From Clostridia bacterium (GTDB lineage Bacteria > Bacillota > Clostridia > Oscillospirales > Acutalibacteraceae): a DNA stretch of 32,361 nt. The translations under genes and the position numbers were made by a program. This document shows, piece by piece, positions 16,143 through 25,205 of this stretch; positions within the stretch are counted from its first letter, which is position 1; each line of letters opens with the position of its first letter. The stretch is from contig JAFSFB010000021.1 in assembly GCA_017435385.1 (NCBI GenBank), positions 1-32,361 of the forward strand, in the 5' to 3' direction. Below the pieces are notes generated by a model. That model saw only the letters and a program-made list of their open reading frames with translations. It did not search any database and was not told where the DNA came from.

Positions 16143-16151
16143 AAATAACGG

Positions 16152-16592
16152 CTATCTCATAAATATATAATACACAATCCCGTAGATCACCGCCGCAAGA
16201 GTGCCATAGACAAGCACGGGACCTGCGATCTTAAACATGTTTGCGCCCGTGCCGAGTATTCTGCCCTCGCTCTTGAATTCGAGTGCAGGCGAAACAATCG
16301 AGTTTGCAAAGCCCGTTATAGGCACGATCGTTCCCGCACCTGCATAAACTGCGATGTCGTCAAAAATGCCGAGTGCGGTCAGCGTTGCCGAAAGAACGAT
16401 CAGCGAAACGGGGACAAGCAGACGCACATCCTCTTGCGCCATGCCGAAATATTCGCAGAGCATTGAAACGCCTTCTCCGAGCGTGCAGATAAATCCTCCG
16501 ATGACGAATGCGAAAAAACCGTTGCGGAGCTTTTTGCTCGGCGGCGATGCTTTCTTTGTCATGTCGTCGTATTCCTTGCGTGAAACAGACAT
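16152..16592 (-). CDS. spoVAC: Stage V sporulation protein AC
   Basis: This 146-residue membrane protein matches SpoVAC in length and motifs: GGFICTLGEGVSM, LTALGIFDDIAVYAGAGT, VPITGFANSIVSPALEFKSE and GTGANMFKIAGPV. About five membrane segments are predicted. SpoVAC forms part of the inner-membrane channel that moves dipicolinic acid into the forespore and out on germination. The start is ATG at 16592 with GGAGG eight bases upstream. It stands alone here, whereas spoVAC, spoVAD and spoVAE are usually adjacent; a broken spoVAD lies 9 kb away and spoVAE is not in the window. The last 104 bp are duplicated at 13343-13446, so this 3' end was apparently supplied by the inserted segment. Confidence 0.95.
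   Translation of the reverse strand: MSVSRKEYDDMTKKASPPSKKLRNGFFAFVIGGFICTLGEGVSMLCEYFGMAQEDVRLLVPVSLIVLSATLTALGIFDDIAVYAGAGTIVPITGFANSIVSPALEFKSEGRILGTGANMFKIAGPVLVYGTLAAVIYGIVYYIFMR
16153..16256. repeat. 104-bp direct repeat, right copy (inside spoVAC)
   Basis: This is the intact-gene copy of the repeat at 13343-13446; the single mismatch at 16206 is silent. The stop codon is TAG here and TAA in the remnant. Confidence 0.95.
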
Positions 16593-16640
16593 TTTTATTC
16601 CTCCGATATGCTTTTCTTTTATTGTTTTCTTTTTGATTTG

Positions 16641-16647
16641 TATTATG
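16641..16647 (-). promoter_or_regulatory. Possible sigma-G -10 element for spoVAC
   Basis: The minus strand reads CATAATA, matching the forespore sigma-G -10 pattern CATnnTA, 48 bases before the spoVAC start. The region 16-18 bases upstream (AATGCACA) is only a weak match to the sigma-G -35. spoVA genes are known sigma-G targets. Confidence 0.3.
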
Positions 16648-16667
16648 CAAAATCTGCTCTGTGTGCA

Positions 16668-16696
16668 TTGACATTGATTTTAAAAAGTAATAAAAT
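16668..16696 (+). promoter_or_regulatory. Sigma-A-type promoter of mmsA
   Basis: TTGACA (16668-16673), a 17-base spacer and TAAAAT (16691-16696) lie 34 bases before the mmsA start, a near-consensus vegetative promoter divergent from spoVAC. Confidence 0.8.
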
Positions 16697-16730
16697 ATAT
16701 AATGTATTATTATGAATTGGAGTGATACCG

Positions 16731-18254
16731 ATGGCTGTTAAAAAGTTAAAGTATTTTGCAGGCGGCAAGTGGCTTGATTCCTCCTGCGAAAAGTATATGG
16801 ATGTCTATAATCCCAGCACGGGCGAGGTTATCGCTCAGACTCCCTGCTGCACAAAGGACGAGGTCAACGAGGCTATCGCCTGCGCAAAGGAAGCCTTCAA
16901 GAGCTGGTCCGATACTCCCGTTATGAAAAGAGTTCAGGTTATTTACAAATTCCGTGAGCTTCTTGAGGCTCATATGGACGAGCTGACCGAAATCTGCGCA
17001 AGAGAGCACGGCAAGGTCTGGAGCGAAGCAAAGGGCGACATTCTCAAGGTCAAGGAGCCCGTTGAGCTTGCTCTTTCCGCTCCCTCGCTTCTGATGGGTG
17101 AAGCTCTGCGTGACACCTCTTCGGGCTATGACACCACTCTTTACAGAGAGCCCGTCGGCGTTTTCGCAGGCATCGTTCCCTTCAACTTCCCCGGTATGAT
17201 CCCCATGGGCTGGATGTCACCCATCTGCATCGCATGCGGCAACACGATCGTTCTCAAGGCGGCATCGATGACTCCCATGACCTGCATGCGTCTTGCAGAG
17301 CTCTGGCAGGAAGCGGGTCTTCCCGACGGCGTTATCAACATCGTCACCTGCTCGAGAAACGAAGCTGAGATTTTCATGGATCACCCCGATGTCAAGGGCA
17401 TAACCTTCGTCGGTTCAACAAGCGTCGGTCTTCATATTTATTCAAGAGCAGCCGCAAACGGTAAGAGAGTTCAGGCTCTCTGCGAAGCCAAGAACCACGG
17501 TCTTGTTCTTGAGGATGCCGCTCTCGAAAGAAGCGCAAGAGGCATCATCAACTCCTCCTTCGGCTGTGCAGGCGAAAGATGCATGGCTCTTCCCGTTATC
17601 GTTGCTCAGGAAAGCATCGCCGATGAGCTTGTCGGTTATCTCGTGAAGTTTGCGAAAGAACTCAAGCTCGGTCCTGCATACGATAAGGAATCAACTCTCG
17701 GTCCCGTTGTTACCGAGGCTCACAGACAGTCCATTCTCAAATGGATCGAAAAGGGCATCGAGGAGGGTGCAGAGCTTGTCCTCGACGGAAGAAATCCCGT
17801 TGTTCCCGGATATGAAAACGGCTTCTATGTCGGCCCGACGATCTTTGACCATGTAACTGAGGATATGACCGTCGGACAGAGAGAAATCTTCGGCCCCGTT
17901 CTCTGCGTCAAGAGAGTCAAGAATTTTGAAGAGGGTCTTGCTGTCATGAACGCAAATCCCTTCGCAAACGGCTCGGTTATCTTCACTCAGAGCGGTTACT
18001 ATGCAAGAGAGTTCGCAAAGAGAACTGACGGCGGCATGGTCGGTGTCAATGTCGGCATTCCCGTTCCCGTCGGCGTATTCCCGTTCACGGGACACAAGCA
18101 GTCATTCTTCGGAGATCTTCACTGCCTCGGAAAAGACGGCTTCCGCTTCTATACCGAAACAAAGGCTGTCACGACCCGTTGGTTTGACGAAGAAGAAATG
18201 AAGGCAACCAGCGTTGACACTTGGGACGGTTCGGTCGGCGGCGACCTTAAATAA
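16731..18254 (+). CDS. mmsA: CoA-acylating methylmalonate-semialdehyde dehydrogenase
   Basis: This 507-residue aldehyde dehydrogenase is of the MmsA/IolA type. The catalytic Cys is Cys284 in CAGERCMA; the cofactor region shows PFNFPGMIPMGWMSP and the family-typical NHGLVLEDA. MmsA converts methylmalonate or malonate semialdehyde with NAD+ and CoA to propionyl-CoA or acetyl-CoA, in valine or inositol breakdown, in the cytoplasm. ATG at 16731 is preferred because GGAG lies eight bases upstream; a GTG at 16722 is part of that ribosome site. It has its own strong promoter and terminator and is monocistronic. No other inositol or valine gene is nearby, so the physiological substrate is uncertain. 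Confidence 0.9.
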   Translation: MAVKKLKYFAGGKWLDSSCEKYMDVYNPSTGEVIAQTPCCTKDEVNEAIACAKEAFKSWSDTPVMKRVQVIYKFRELLEAHMDELTEICAREHGKVWSEAKGDILKVKEPVELALSAPSLLMGEALRDTSSGYDTTLYREPVGVFAGIVPFNFPGMIPMGWMSPICIACGNTIVLKAASMTPMTCMRLAELWQEAGLPDGVINIVTCSRNEAEIFMDHPDVKGITFVGSTSVGLHIYSRAAANGKRVQALCEAKNHGLVLEDAALERSARGIINSSFGCAGERCMALPVIVAQESIADELVGYLVKFAKELKLGPAYDKESTLGPVVTEAHRQSILKWIEKGIEEGAELVLDGRNPVVPGYENGFYVGPTIFDHVTEDMTVGQREIFGPVLCVKRVKNFEEGLAVMNANPFANGSVIFTQSGYYAREFAKRTDGGMVGVNVGIPVPVGVFPFTGHKQSFFGDLHCLGKDGFRFYTETKAVTTRWFDEEEMKATSVDTWDGSVGGDLK

Positions 18255-18275
18255 CTGGATAATTTATATTTTAAA

Positions 18276-18310
18276 GGGAGTTCTCAGCAGAGAGCTCCCT
18301 TGTGTTTTTT
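18276..18310 (+). terminator. Terminator of mmsA
   Basis: GGGAGTTCTC (18276-18285) pairs with GAGAGCTCCC (18290-18299) in a 10-bp stem with one T-G pair and a four-base loop. TTGTGTTTTTT follows. Confidence 0.85.
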
Positions 18311-18318
18311 ATATTGTG

Positions 18319-18348
18319 GAATAATCAAGGGGCTCGTCTGCATATACT
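18319..18348 (+). promoter_or_regulatory. Sigma-E-like promoter of spoIIP
   Basis: GAATAAT (18319-18325), a 15-base spacer and CATATACT (18341-18348) fit the mother-cell sigma-E pattern well. The predicted transcript starts about 22 bases before the spoIIP start codon. spoIIP is a known sigma-E target, which supports the call. Confidence 0.6.
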
Positions 18349-18377
18349 TTTGTGATAAACAAAAAAGGAGCGGAAAA

Positions 18378-19487
18378 ATGAGGTCTGATTATTCAAGCAA
18401 CGGAAAGCTCGAAATTGTTGCGTTTCTGATTTCTGTTCTGACGATATCCGTTTTGCTTCTGACTGTCGGCTCCTCCGAGCTTTCCTATGCGGCGGCGACA
18501 GTTGTTTTCTATGCAGGAAATGCCCAAACAGAAACCGTTTCCGTGTCGGCATCCGAAACGGCGGTTCAGAAAGAAAAACCTAACGAAACCGAGCCTCAGA
18601 CGGAGAGAACCGAAAAAACTGACATAACCGAAACACCGTCGGATCTGAAAGTACTTATGGAAAAATATAAGGAGCTTTTTGCAAACGATAAGCGTGACGG
18701 AGATATTCAGGCGTCAACTTATATAAGCAAGGGAGCAACCCATGTTTTTGAAAATGTCAGAGTCAAGAACACGACCGAAACAAAAACCCTCAACATTGAG
18801 AAGGTGCTGTCACAGCCGTTGGAGCTTGAAATCGACAAATCGAAGCCTGCGGTTCTGATCTTTCACAGCCATACCTCCGAGGGCTATGAGATGATTGAAA
18901 GAGAATGGTACGCCGAGGGTTATACGGCGAGGAGCAACGACGAAAACCTGAATGTTGTCAGAGTCGGAACGGAAATTGCGGATTATCTTGAAAAGCTCGG
19001 GTATACTGTAATACATGACAAAACGATTCATGACGACAATTATTCGGATTCATATCCGAATTCACGCAAGACCGTTTCAAAGCATCTTGAGGAGCATCCC
19101 GAGATTCAGATCGTTCTTGACATTCACCGTGACTCGATAGCCCTGAATGACGGAACGAAGATCAAACCGCTCAACACGATCAACGGAAAAAAAGCGGCGC
19201 AGCTTATGATAATTACGGGAGCGCAGGAGGGCGATGTCGAGGATTTTCCTGATTGGGAGCATAATCTGCGCTTTGCCCTTCATCTTCAGAGAGAGTGCGA
19301 AACGCTTTTTGAGGGGCTTATGCGTCCTGTGCTTTTTTCGCAGAGGAAATACAACATGGATATGACCCGATTCAGCCTGCTTATCGAAATGGGAAGCGAA
19401 GCGAACACCTTGGAGGAAGCCTGCTATTCGGGCAGAATGCTTGCCGCCGCTCTTGCGGCGCTTATGGACAGGTATGTGATCGAATGA
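18378..19487 (+). CDS. spoIIP: Stage II sporulation protein P (amidase/endopeptidase)
   Basis: This 369-residue protein has one membrane segment (about 12-32), a Thr/Glu-rich linker (about 55-95) and the SpoIIP catalytic domain. Zinc-site residues are visible: His163/His165 in FHSHTSEGYE, His250 in LDIHRDS, and Glu337 in LLIEMGSE. SpoIIP, with SpoIID and SpoIIM, degrades septal peptidoglycan during engulfment in the mother cell. ATG at 18378 follows AAAGGAG at good spacing; the frame opens upstream at 18300, but that would run through the terminator and promoter. A small exported protein overlaps the stop by four bases. The call is firm. Confidence 0.93.
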   Translation: MRSDYSSNGKLEIVAFLISVLTISVLLLTVGSSELSYAAATVVFYAGNAQTETVSVSASETAVQKEKPNETEPQTERTEKTDITETPSDLKVLMEKYKELFANDKRDGDIQASTYISKGATHVFENVRVKNTTETKTLNIEKVLSQPLELEIDKSKPAVLIFHSHTSEGYEMIEREWYAEGYTARSNDENLNVVRVGTEIADYLEKLGYTVIHDKTIHDDNYSDSYPNSRKTVSKHLEEHPEIQIVLDIHRDSIALNDGTKIKPLNTINGKKAAQLMIITGAQEGDVEDFPDWEHNLRFALHLQRECETLFEGLMRPVLFSQRKYNMDMTRFSLLIEMGSEANTLEEACYSGRMLAAALAALMDRYVIE

Positions 19488-19744
19488 AATATCTGAGAAG
19501 ATACGCTTTTACGGCGATTTTCTGCATGAGCATAACTTTTATTGCGGCAGGAATTTTTGCTGCCGATGAAAGTGCAAAAAGAATCAGTCTGGGTGAGCCT
19601 CAGCAGGTCGTTGTCTGCGGAGAAGAGGCGAAGGTGTATCAGCCCGCTCGGGTGACTGATATCAGAGAACCGATAGAGGAAATGCTGACACTTATAACAG
19701 AAACAAAAAACCGCATTCTGCAGTCGGTGCAGAATGCGGTCTGA
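19484..19744 (+). CDS. Small exported protein of unknown function, co-transcribed with spoIIP
   Basis: This 86-residue product starts at an ATG overlapping the spoIIP stop (ATGA), so it is likely translationally coupled and made in the same cell at the same time. It begins MKYLRRYAF, with a hydrophobic segment to about residue 27 ending AAGIFAADES, a signal peptide or anchor. The remaining 59 residues are polar and I recognise no family. The last eleven codons lie inside the terminator hairpin of the opposite-strand operon (19705-19739), so those residues are constrained by the hairpin. A role in engulfment is inference from position only. Confidence 0.7.
   Translation: MKYLRRYAFTAIFCMSITFIAAGIFAADESAKRISLGEPQQVVVCGEEAKVYQPARVTDIREPIEEMLTLITETKNRILQSVQNAV
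19705..19739 (-). terminator. Terminator of the GT-C-like/FAD operon, inside a plus-strand coding region
   Basis: CCGCATTCTGCA (19711-19722) pairs perfectly with TGCAGAATGCGG (19728-19739). The minus-strand tail is TTTTTTGTTT, while the plus-strand tail (TCTGAATGC) is poor. It therefore terminates the minus-strand operon, ten bases after its stop, although it overlaps the end of the small plus-strand gene. Confidence 0.88.
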
Positions 19745-19748
19745 ATGC

Positions 19749-21356
19749 TTAATACAGAAAATCGGTGTTGTCAAAAACAAATATTATATAGTTTTCAAAC
19801 TGAAGCTGTTCGATCGGACCGTCAATGAAATATTTTCTGTCCTCGGTCTGCATGATGGTCTGAAGCTCATAGTCCGTGCAGAGAAGAAAATATCTGTCAA
19901 TGCCTTCCTGCTTGCTGAACCAGTTCTTGTTTGTCTGGAAGGGGCAGGGCGTGACGCCGTTTTCATTGATGTCGGTGTTGGCGATTCTGACTTCCGAATC
20001 GGAAAGCACGGTTATCGTCTGAGAATGCCAGAAGGTCGAAAAGCCGTATTCGAGTCCCTGCGATTTCAGATACTGAATAAGAGGATAATAGCCGTTGTTT
20101 TCAACGCCGTCAGACGGCATTGATGCGACTGCTCCGAGATTGACTGCGCTCAGCAGCATCAGTATGCACATTCCGCCCACAGCAACCCTTTTCAGAACGA
20201 TATGAGGCTTTACGGCTCTGACAAACGCAAGGCAGATAAGGATTGCCGTGCAGATAATCGGGCTCAGACGCCAGTTTGCCGCCGAGAGAAGACCGAAGAT
20301 ATAGCCGAACATGATGACTCCCGTCATGCCGAAATGAGCGAGGATGAGAAGCCTTGAAGCTCGGTCAAATCTGTTTATGAAAATCAGAGCCGCAACGGGA
20401 ACGAGTCCGAGAATCAGCGCCGCTGCTATGCGGATGATGTTGACGATCGATTCGGCGGAGAAGATATTCATGCCGTAGGCGGCATCAACTCCGAAAAGCT
20501 CGAACCAGTGAACGGGAAGCTTGAGAAGATTGTTGAGCCATTCGCCCATGTCGGAATAGTTCGAGTAAGCGTCGGCGTAACCGACTCCGAGATCTGCCGT
20601 TTCCGCATTGAGAGCCATAAGACCGATAACGGTCGAAAGAAGAACGATTCCGCAGAAGAAATAAGCAGGTATATTGTTCTTTGAGAAGATCTTTTCCTTT
20701 GAGAAAATGATTTCACAGCCTGCCGCAAAGATAACGGGAAGAACGGCGCAGGAGATGACCTGCGTTCCGTCGAGAGCACTCATGAACGAAAAACCGTAAA
20801 TCAGAAGGCTGAAAACGATCATCTGCTTTCTGCTGAGGTCAGGATAACGGCTCGTGAATCGGATATAGAGCGAAAGCATGACGCAGATTATCGCTATGCC
20901 TATGCTGTAATAGATGACATGCTCATAGAATATCTCACGGAGCTTTTCCGAAGAAAGAAGGACAAATGCGGTTATTCCGACGGCGGACAGCGAAAGCTCA
21001 CGGCTGAAGTCCATGAGTCTGCAGAGCATGTAGATCGCCGCAAAGAAAAGGAGCGAGAATATGACCATGCCGATTTTATGGGCGGTCATCGTAACGCCGA
21101 AAAGAGCGACGAGAGGCCACATGATGATCGTTCCGCCAAAGGGAAGAATGGCGGCATAGCCGAAATCGGGGTTGAAGAGTGATTTCGCATCGTGGCTTGC
21201 CTGCGCCCAGAAAATCGTGTCCGAGCAGTCCGAATGGAAATAAGCGGGTGACGGACCGACGATATAATATATAACCGTTCCGATTGCCGCAAGAGCAAAG
21301 AAAGCAGAGGCGGCAAGCGGAATTTTCTTTTTGATTTTCAGAATATCAATAAACAT
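19749..21356 (-). CDS. Polytopic membrane protein, GT-C glycosyltransferase-like
   Basis: This 535-residue protein has about ten or more predicted membrane segments and a soluble C-terminal region (about 420-535). Early in the sequence is HSDCSDTIFWAQ, an acidic first outer loop of the sort seen in GT-C enzymes of the PMT/ArnT type, which take lipid-linked sugars as donors. ATG at 21356 follows AGAGGTG six bases upstream and is preferred; an in-frame ATG at 21383 lies inside the previous gene. The stop is followed by a strong terminator. It is the last gene of a three-gene operon with a second large membrane protein and an FAD protein, which suggests cell-envelope glycan synthesis. The sugar and acceptor are unknown. 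Confidence 0.65.
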   Translation of the reverse strand: MFIDILKIKKKIPLAASAFFALAAIGTVIYYIVGPSPAYFHSDCSDTIFWAQASHDAKSLFNPDFGYAAILPFGGTIIMWPLVALFGVTMTAHKIGMVIFSLLFFAAIYMLCRLMDFSRELSLSAVGITAFVLLSSEKLREIFYEHVIYYSIGIAIICVMLSLYIRFTSRYPDLSRKQMIVFSLLIYGFSFMSALDGTQVISCAVLPVIFAAGCEIIFSKEKIFSKNNIPAYFFCGIVLLSTVIGLMALNAETADLGVGYADAYSNYSDMGEWLNNLLKLPVHWFELFGVDAAYGMNIFSAESIVNIIRIAAALILGLVPVAALIFINRFDRASRLLILAHFGMTGVIMFGYIFGLLSAANWRLSPIICTAILICLAFVRAVKPHIVLKRVAVGGMCILMLLSAVNLGAVASMPSDGVENNGYYPLIQYLKSQGLEYGFSTFWHSQTITVLSDSEVRIANTDINENGVTPCPFQTNKNWFSKQEGIDRYFLLCTDYELQTIMQTEDRKYFIDGPIEQLQFENYIIFVFDNTDFLY

Positions 21357-21366
21357 AGCTGCACCT

Positions 21367-23403
21367 CTAATTGCTGAAAACAAAAATATCTTTTATCTGT
21401 TCCTGAAGAACGGGTGAGGCGGAAACGAGATTTCCGCTTTCCATCAATGCCATGCCTGCCGCAACGGCGATGTTGGCGATTCCGAGAACGAAAAGAGCGT
21501 TCCTGAAAAGCTTATAGCCCTTTACGCCGAAGCCTTCGAGCACGCTGTCAGCCGCTTCGAGAGCAGTTGCGCCTGCAAGAAAAGCGGCAAGAAGCGAAAG
21601 GTCGGCGGTATATCTGAAAATAACTCCGCCGAGGCAGAAATTGAGAAATGCAGTCAAGGGCAGGGAGAGCAGGGCGGCACCGAAAAGAAGCTTTTTGTTT
21701 CTGCTGACGGATTTCTTTTTGAAAACAACGGGAGAAAGCAGAAGCACGAGCATGAACGGAGTCGCAAATATTCCCAGACCGCTGTCAACGTAAACATATC
21801 TTCCGTAGTCCGAAGCGGCAACATAATCAAAACCGACGAACGGAAATTCTGCCGTGAATCCGAGATTCTGCAGAAAATAATGGAAGAATGACGGAACGAG
21901 TCCGAAAAGTCCGACGGAATAGAGCGAGGTATCGCTGACCGTGAGCTGATAATCCGTTCCGAAATCGAAGAAGCCGCCGAAACGGAGCTTGTTATAGACC
22001 ATTGAAGCGGCAAGCGCAGCCGCAACGGGCAGACCGAGAGCCGAGGCTTCTCCGAGAAGCATCGGGAAATTTTTCTCTCTGATGCGTTTTACTGACCAGA
22101 GAACAACAAAAACCGCCGAAACAACGGCGAGCGGAAGAACGCTGTTGACTCTTGAAAGAAAACCGAGACCGAAGGAAACGCCTGCAAGAGCGAAGCTTAA
22201 AAGTCTGTTTGCTGTTTTTTTGCTTCCGACGGCACGGAGCATGAAGAAAAGAAATGCCGCCGAAAAAGCCATTCCCGCCATGGAGGCAATGTAGTAAAAC
22301 CTTGCCTGACCTCTGAGAATGAGAAGCGCAAAGCTCGAAAGAAATGCGCTGACGGCGCAGAATGCAGGGAAATATCCGAAATTCTTCTTGCCCGAGATCC
22401 GTGCATATTCTTCGAGTGCGAGGGCAAAGAACAGTGCGGTCATTATGCCGAAAACGGTCATGACGAAGCTTGCAGAGGGAAGCATACCCGTGAGAAGGTA
22501 AAACGGATAATAGACCGTCAGAATCGGAGCGATCCCGAAATATGAAAAATATTTTCCGTCAAAAAACGCTCTGTCCCAGAGATAATATATTCCCTCTCTC
22601 TGAGCGGGGCTGTAAGGATTTTCGAGAGCGAGAAGCCTTTCATCGGGAACAATATCGAGATGAAGCTGACCCTTCATGAAAGCGTCAAACTGCTGAATAT
22701 AGGGATCGTAGCTTCCGATATCGTACACAAGAGGATATTCTATTGTCCTGAGTCCCTCTCCCGAAAGATTAAGAGCCGTAACGAGGATAACACAGCCTGC
22801 GCAGACAAGCACGGAAGCTGTCTGAGAGCGTTTATGTCTTGTTTCATAGGAAAGAGTCGGATTTTCGCCACGGAGCTTATAAAAATAAATCAATGCGCCG
22901 AGAAGCATCATGAGTCCGAAGCGGACATAGTTGAACGACATTTTGTAATCGGGATTGACAGTCAGCGAGCCGACCTCGATCTCTCCCGAAAAATCCCCGA
23001 AATCAACCGCTATATCGGTTGCGTTTCCTGCTGTATTAAAGAAAAGCGTATGCTCCGTCATTCTGTCGGTGACGGCAAGCTTCTTTCTGACTGCAAGGGA
23101 ATATTGCTCGGCGGCAGCATCGTTCATGGTATAAACCGAAACATCAACGAAGGTCTGCTCGGAAAAATCGTCGCAGTATCTGAGTCTGAGCGAAACCGAG
23201 TTTATCGGAAGATCGAAGCCGCCCGAAAAGATCTGATTGGCTTCTTCGCTGACCGTTATCGGCTGAGTCAGAGCAGGGTAATTGCTGCTTTCTCCCTTGC
23301 CGAGAACGAATGAAAAATAAACGAAATTGCTCAGAAGAAGCTCAGCGGCAAGCGATACGGCGATAACGATCAGCGGTATCAGCAGCTCAAGCCTTTTTTT
23401 CAT
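21367..23403 (-). CDS. Large polytopic membrane protein, GT39/GT-C-like
   Basis: This 678-residue protein starts with one membrane segment (about 8-33) and an external beta-rich domain to about 155. About a dozen further membrane segments follow, with short loops. The loop after the third segment contains [24 protein letters not shown], with acidic residues where GT-C enzymes bind metal or sugar phosphate. The start is ATG at 23403 with GAGGAG nine bases upstream; it overlaps the FAD gene by 17 bases, so the operon is tightly packed. I infer a membrane glycosyltransferase. A sugar-lipid flippase or an envelope protein of unknown type is possible. Confidence 0.65.
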   Translation of the reverse strand: MKKRLELLIPLIVIAVSLAAELLLSNFVYFSFVLGKGESSNYPALTQPITVSEEANQIFSGGFDLPINSVSLRLRYCDDFSEQTFVDVSVYTMNDAAAEQYSLAVRKKLAVTDRMTEHTLFFNTAGNATDIAVDFGDFSGEIEVGSLTVNPDYKMSFNYVRFGLMMLLGALIYFYKLRGENPTLSYETRHKRSQTASVLVCAGCVILVTALNLSGEGLRTIEYPLVYDIGSYDPYIQQFDAFMKGQLHLDIVPDERLLALENPYSPAQREGIYYLWDRAFFDGKYFSYFGIAPILTVYYPFYLLTGMLPSASFVMTVFGIMTALFFALALEEYARISGKKNFGYFPAFCAVSAFLSSFALLILRGQARFYYIASMAGMAFSAAFLFFMLRAVGSKKTANRLLSFALAGVSFGLGFLSRVNSVLPLAVVSAVFVVLWSVKRIREKNFPMLLGEASALGLPVAAALAASMVYNKLRFGGFFDFGTDYQLTVSDTSLYSVGLFGLVPSFFHYFLQNLGFTAEFPFVGFDYVAASDYGRYVYVDSGLGIFATPFMLVLLLSPVVFKKKSVSRNKKLLFGAALLSLPLTAFLNFCLGGVIFRYTADLSLLAAFLAGATALEAADSVLEGFGVKGYKLFRNALFVLGIANIAVAAGMALMESGNLVSASPVLQEQIKDIFVFSN

Positions 23404-24955
23404 CTTTGCTCTCCTCGTGATATTCGGCTTCGGTGTTTACATTCCAGATGTTTTCCTTTGACTTTTTGCCGCTGAGAATGTTTGAAACCGCCTCGAAAGA
23501 GGTTGCCATGGAGTGATCCATATTGTTATATCTGTGCTGACCGTTTCTGCCGATGCAGTAGAGATTATCAAAGGTGTTGAGATAATCGACAAGCTCTCCG
23601 ATACGGTCATAGGTATCAAAATATGCGGGATAGGCCTTCTGAACTCTTTCTCTGTGGCTGTCGAGGATTTCCGCATCTGCATCGATAACGCCCATTGACT
23701 TGAGCTCGGAAACCGCTTTTGCAACGCAGTCCGCCTCGCTCATGCTCCAGAAAGCGTCGCCCTCATCGCAGAAATATTCAAGACCTACCCAGACGGTATT
23801 CTGAGGATCCTTGACAAGATAGGGCGACCAGTTGTTGAAGATCTGGATTCTGCCGAGCTTAACGCCCGTGTCCTGAACATATATCCAGCAGTCGGGAACG
23901 ATGTTGCCGAGAGTTCTGATGCCTGTTTCGTTCTTGAGATTGAGCTTATTGAGAAGAAGACCGACGGTTACGAAATCTCTGTAAGGCAGACCCTTTGCGA
24001 TCTCTGCGGGAGCGGCGGGAACCTTTTCTCCCATTCCGGCAACGAGATCCTTGACGGGCATTGATGAGAAGAAGATGTCACCCTCAAAGAGCTTTTCTTC
24101 GCCGTCGCAGTCGCAGACAACGCTGACGACTCTGCCGTTTTCGGTGTTGACTGAGCCGACCTTGTGGTTATAGAGAATCTTGCCGCCCATTTTCTCAAAT
24201 TCTTCTCCGACGGTTTCCCAGAACTGACCGGGACCGAGCTTGGGATAAACGAATTCTTCGATCAGAGAGGTTTCAACCTTTCTGTTGTTACCCGGTACAA
24301 GCTTTGAGAGCATGTCCTTGATAACGGCAAGGATCGAGAGTCCCTTGACTCTCTGTGCGCCCCAGTCGGCGGAAATTTCGCTCGGGTGTCTGCCCCAGAG
24401 CTTTTCTGTATAGCCCTCGAAGAACATCGAATAGAGCACCTTGCCGAAGCGGTTGATATAGAAATTCTCAAGAGAGGTTTCTTCTTTTTTGGAAACGGTC
24501 GATTTGAGGTAACTGCAGCCTGCCTTGACCGTTCTGGCAAAGCCCATGTTGATGAAGGTCTGAGGCTTCATGGAGATGGGATAGTCAAAGAACTTGTTGA
24601 GATAATAGATTCTTGAAATTCTGCGGCGGATAAGCATGACCTTGTCCTCATTTTCGGGGTCGGGACCGCCTGCGGAAAGATTCTTTTCTCTGCCGAGGAT
24701 CTTATCGTCAATCGAGGGTGCGCCCTGAGTCGGCATAAGCTTTTCCCAGAAAGCTGTAACATTTTTGTCCTTTGAGAAGAAACGGTGACCGCCTATATCC
24801 ATGCGGTTGCCGTTATACTTTACTGTTCTTGAAATTCCTCCGAGAGTGTCGCTCTGCTCGAGAATGATTACCTCGTAATCCTTTGACTGCCTGAGCAGCT
24901 CATAGCCTGCGGTCAGACCTGCGGGACCGCCGCCGATGATAATGCATTTTTTCAT
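23387..24955 (-). CDS. FAD-dependent oxidoreductase, UDP-galactopyranose mutase/PPOX-like
   Basis: This 522-residue protein opens with the dinucleotide-binding GGGPAGL (8-14), followed by an Asp/Glu-ended second strand ([11 protein letters not shown]). [10 protein letters not shown] (55-64) is a motif shared by UDP-galactopyranose-mutase-like and protoporphyrinogen-oxidase-like flavoproteins in polysaccharide loci. There is no membrane segment. The C-terminal part contains the third FAD-contacting region ([16 protein letters not shown]). It leads an operon with two GT-C-like membrane proteins, so sugar-nucleotide or lipid-linked sugar modification is the likely theme. The true reaction cannot be read. 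The start is ATG at 24955 after AAGGGGGA. Confidence 0.8.
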   Translation of the reverse strand: MKKCIIIGGGPAGLTAGYELLRQSKDYEVIILEQSDTLGGISRTVKYNGNRMDIGGHRFFSKDKNVTAFWEKLMPTQGAPSIDDKILGREKNLSAGGPDPENEDKVMLIRRRISRIYYLNKFFDYPISMKPQTFINMGFARTVKAGCSYLKSTVSKKEETSLENFYINRFGKVLYSMFFEGYTEKLWGRHPSEISADWGAQRVKGLSILAVIKDMLSKLVPGNNRKVETSLIEEFVYPKLGPGQFWETVGEEFEKMGGKILYNHKVGSVNTENGRVVSVVCDCDGEEKLFEGDIFFSSMPVKDLVAGMGEKVPAAPAEIAKGLPYRDFVTVGLLLNKLNLKNETGIRTLGNIVPDCWIYVQDTGVKLGRIQIFNNWSPYLVKDPQNTVWVGLEYFCDEGDAFWSMSEADCVAKAVSELKSMGVIDADAEILDSHRERVQKAYPAYFDTYDRIGELVDYLNTFDNLYCIGRNGQHRYNNMDHSMATSFEAVSNILSGKKSKENIWNVNTEAEYHEESKDEKKA

Positions 24956-25017
24956 AATATCCCCCTTGATTTATATAAAACTGAAATTTGAAATATAATA
25001 TTCTTATTATAAAACTG

Positions 25018-25046
25018 ATTATATCACATCAATTATTAAAAAACAA
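25018..25046 (-). promoter_or_regulatory. Promoter of the FAD/GT-C-like operon
   Basis: The minus strand reads TTGTTT, 17 bases, TATAAT, with a TGn extension immediately before the -10. It lies 63 bases upstream of the FAD gene. The surrounding 24956-25205 stretch is AT-rich and otherwise holds only the spoVAD leader; no clear sigma-G promoter for spoVAD could be found in it. Confidence 0.7.
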
Positions 25047-25205
25047 TTATAAAAGCATTAATAATGAATTAATAAACAGCCTATTAATTATTAGCTGTCG
25101 GAGCCAAAAACTCTCACCCTTATAAAAAAACAGCGTAAAACAGAAATATATTTCTCGCTTTTGCGGATAATAAACATAAATATCCTAAAATATGAGGTGG
25201 TCAAT

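Larger units (their letters stand above)
15819..16151. other. 333-bp non-coding region between the metzincin cassette and spoVAC
   Basis: No gene is visible. It holds the cassette leader with its conserved block (15871-15897), the promoter (15913-15941), an AT-rich stretch with weak similarity to the same place upstream of the M23 gene, and the MITE-like repeat (16044-16142), which ends ten bases before the spoVAC stop codon. Confidence 0.7.
13447..16152. mobile_element. Inserted peptidase-lipoprotein cassette bounded by spoVAC repeats
   Basis: This segment lies between the two copies of the spoVAC 3' end. It contains two minus-strand genes, their promoter and terminator, and a MITE-like repeat at the spoVAC side. 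It is visibly more AT-rich than its flanks. No integrase or transposase gene is present inside. Just inside the left boundary (13450-13480) is an unexplained stretch, with TTAAGTTAGGACACATT, that resembles an insertion-sequence end. Gene-end duplication is typical of integration at the 3' end of a gene, but the mechanism is not shown here. Confidence 0.55.

Noticed and set aside
18300..18377. Upstream extension of spoIIP to 18300
   Set aside because: The extra 26 codons would begin in the mmsA terminator and cover the sigma-E-like promoter; ATG at 18378 has a good ribosome site.
25121..25205. Sigma-G promoter for spoVAD
   Set aside because: CATAAATA at 25175 resembles part of a -10, but no -35 at 17-18 bases fits, so it was not listed.
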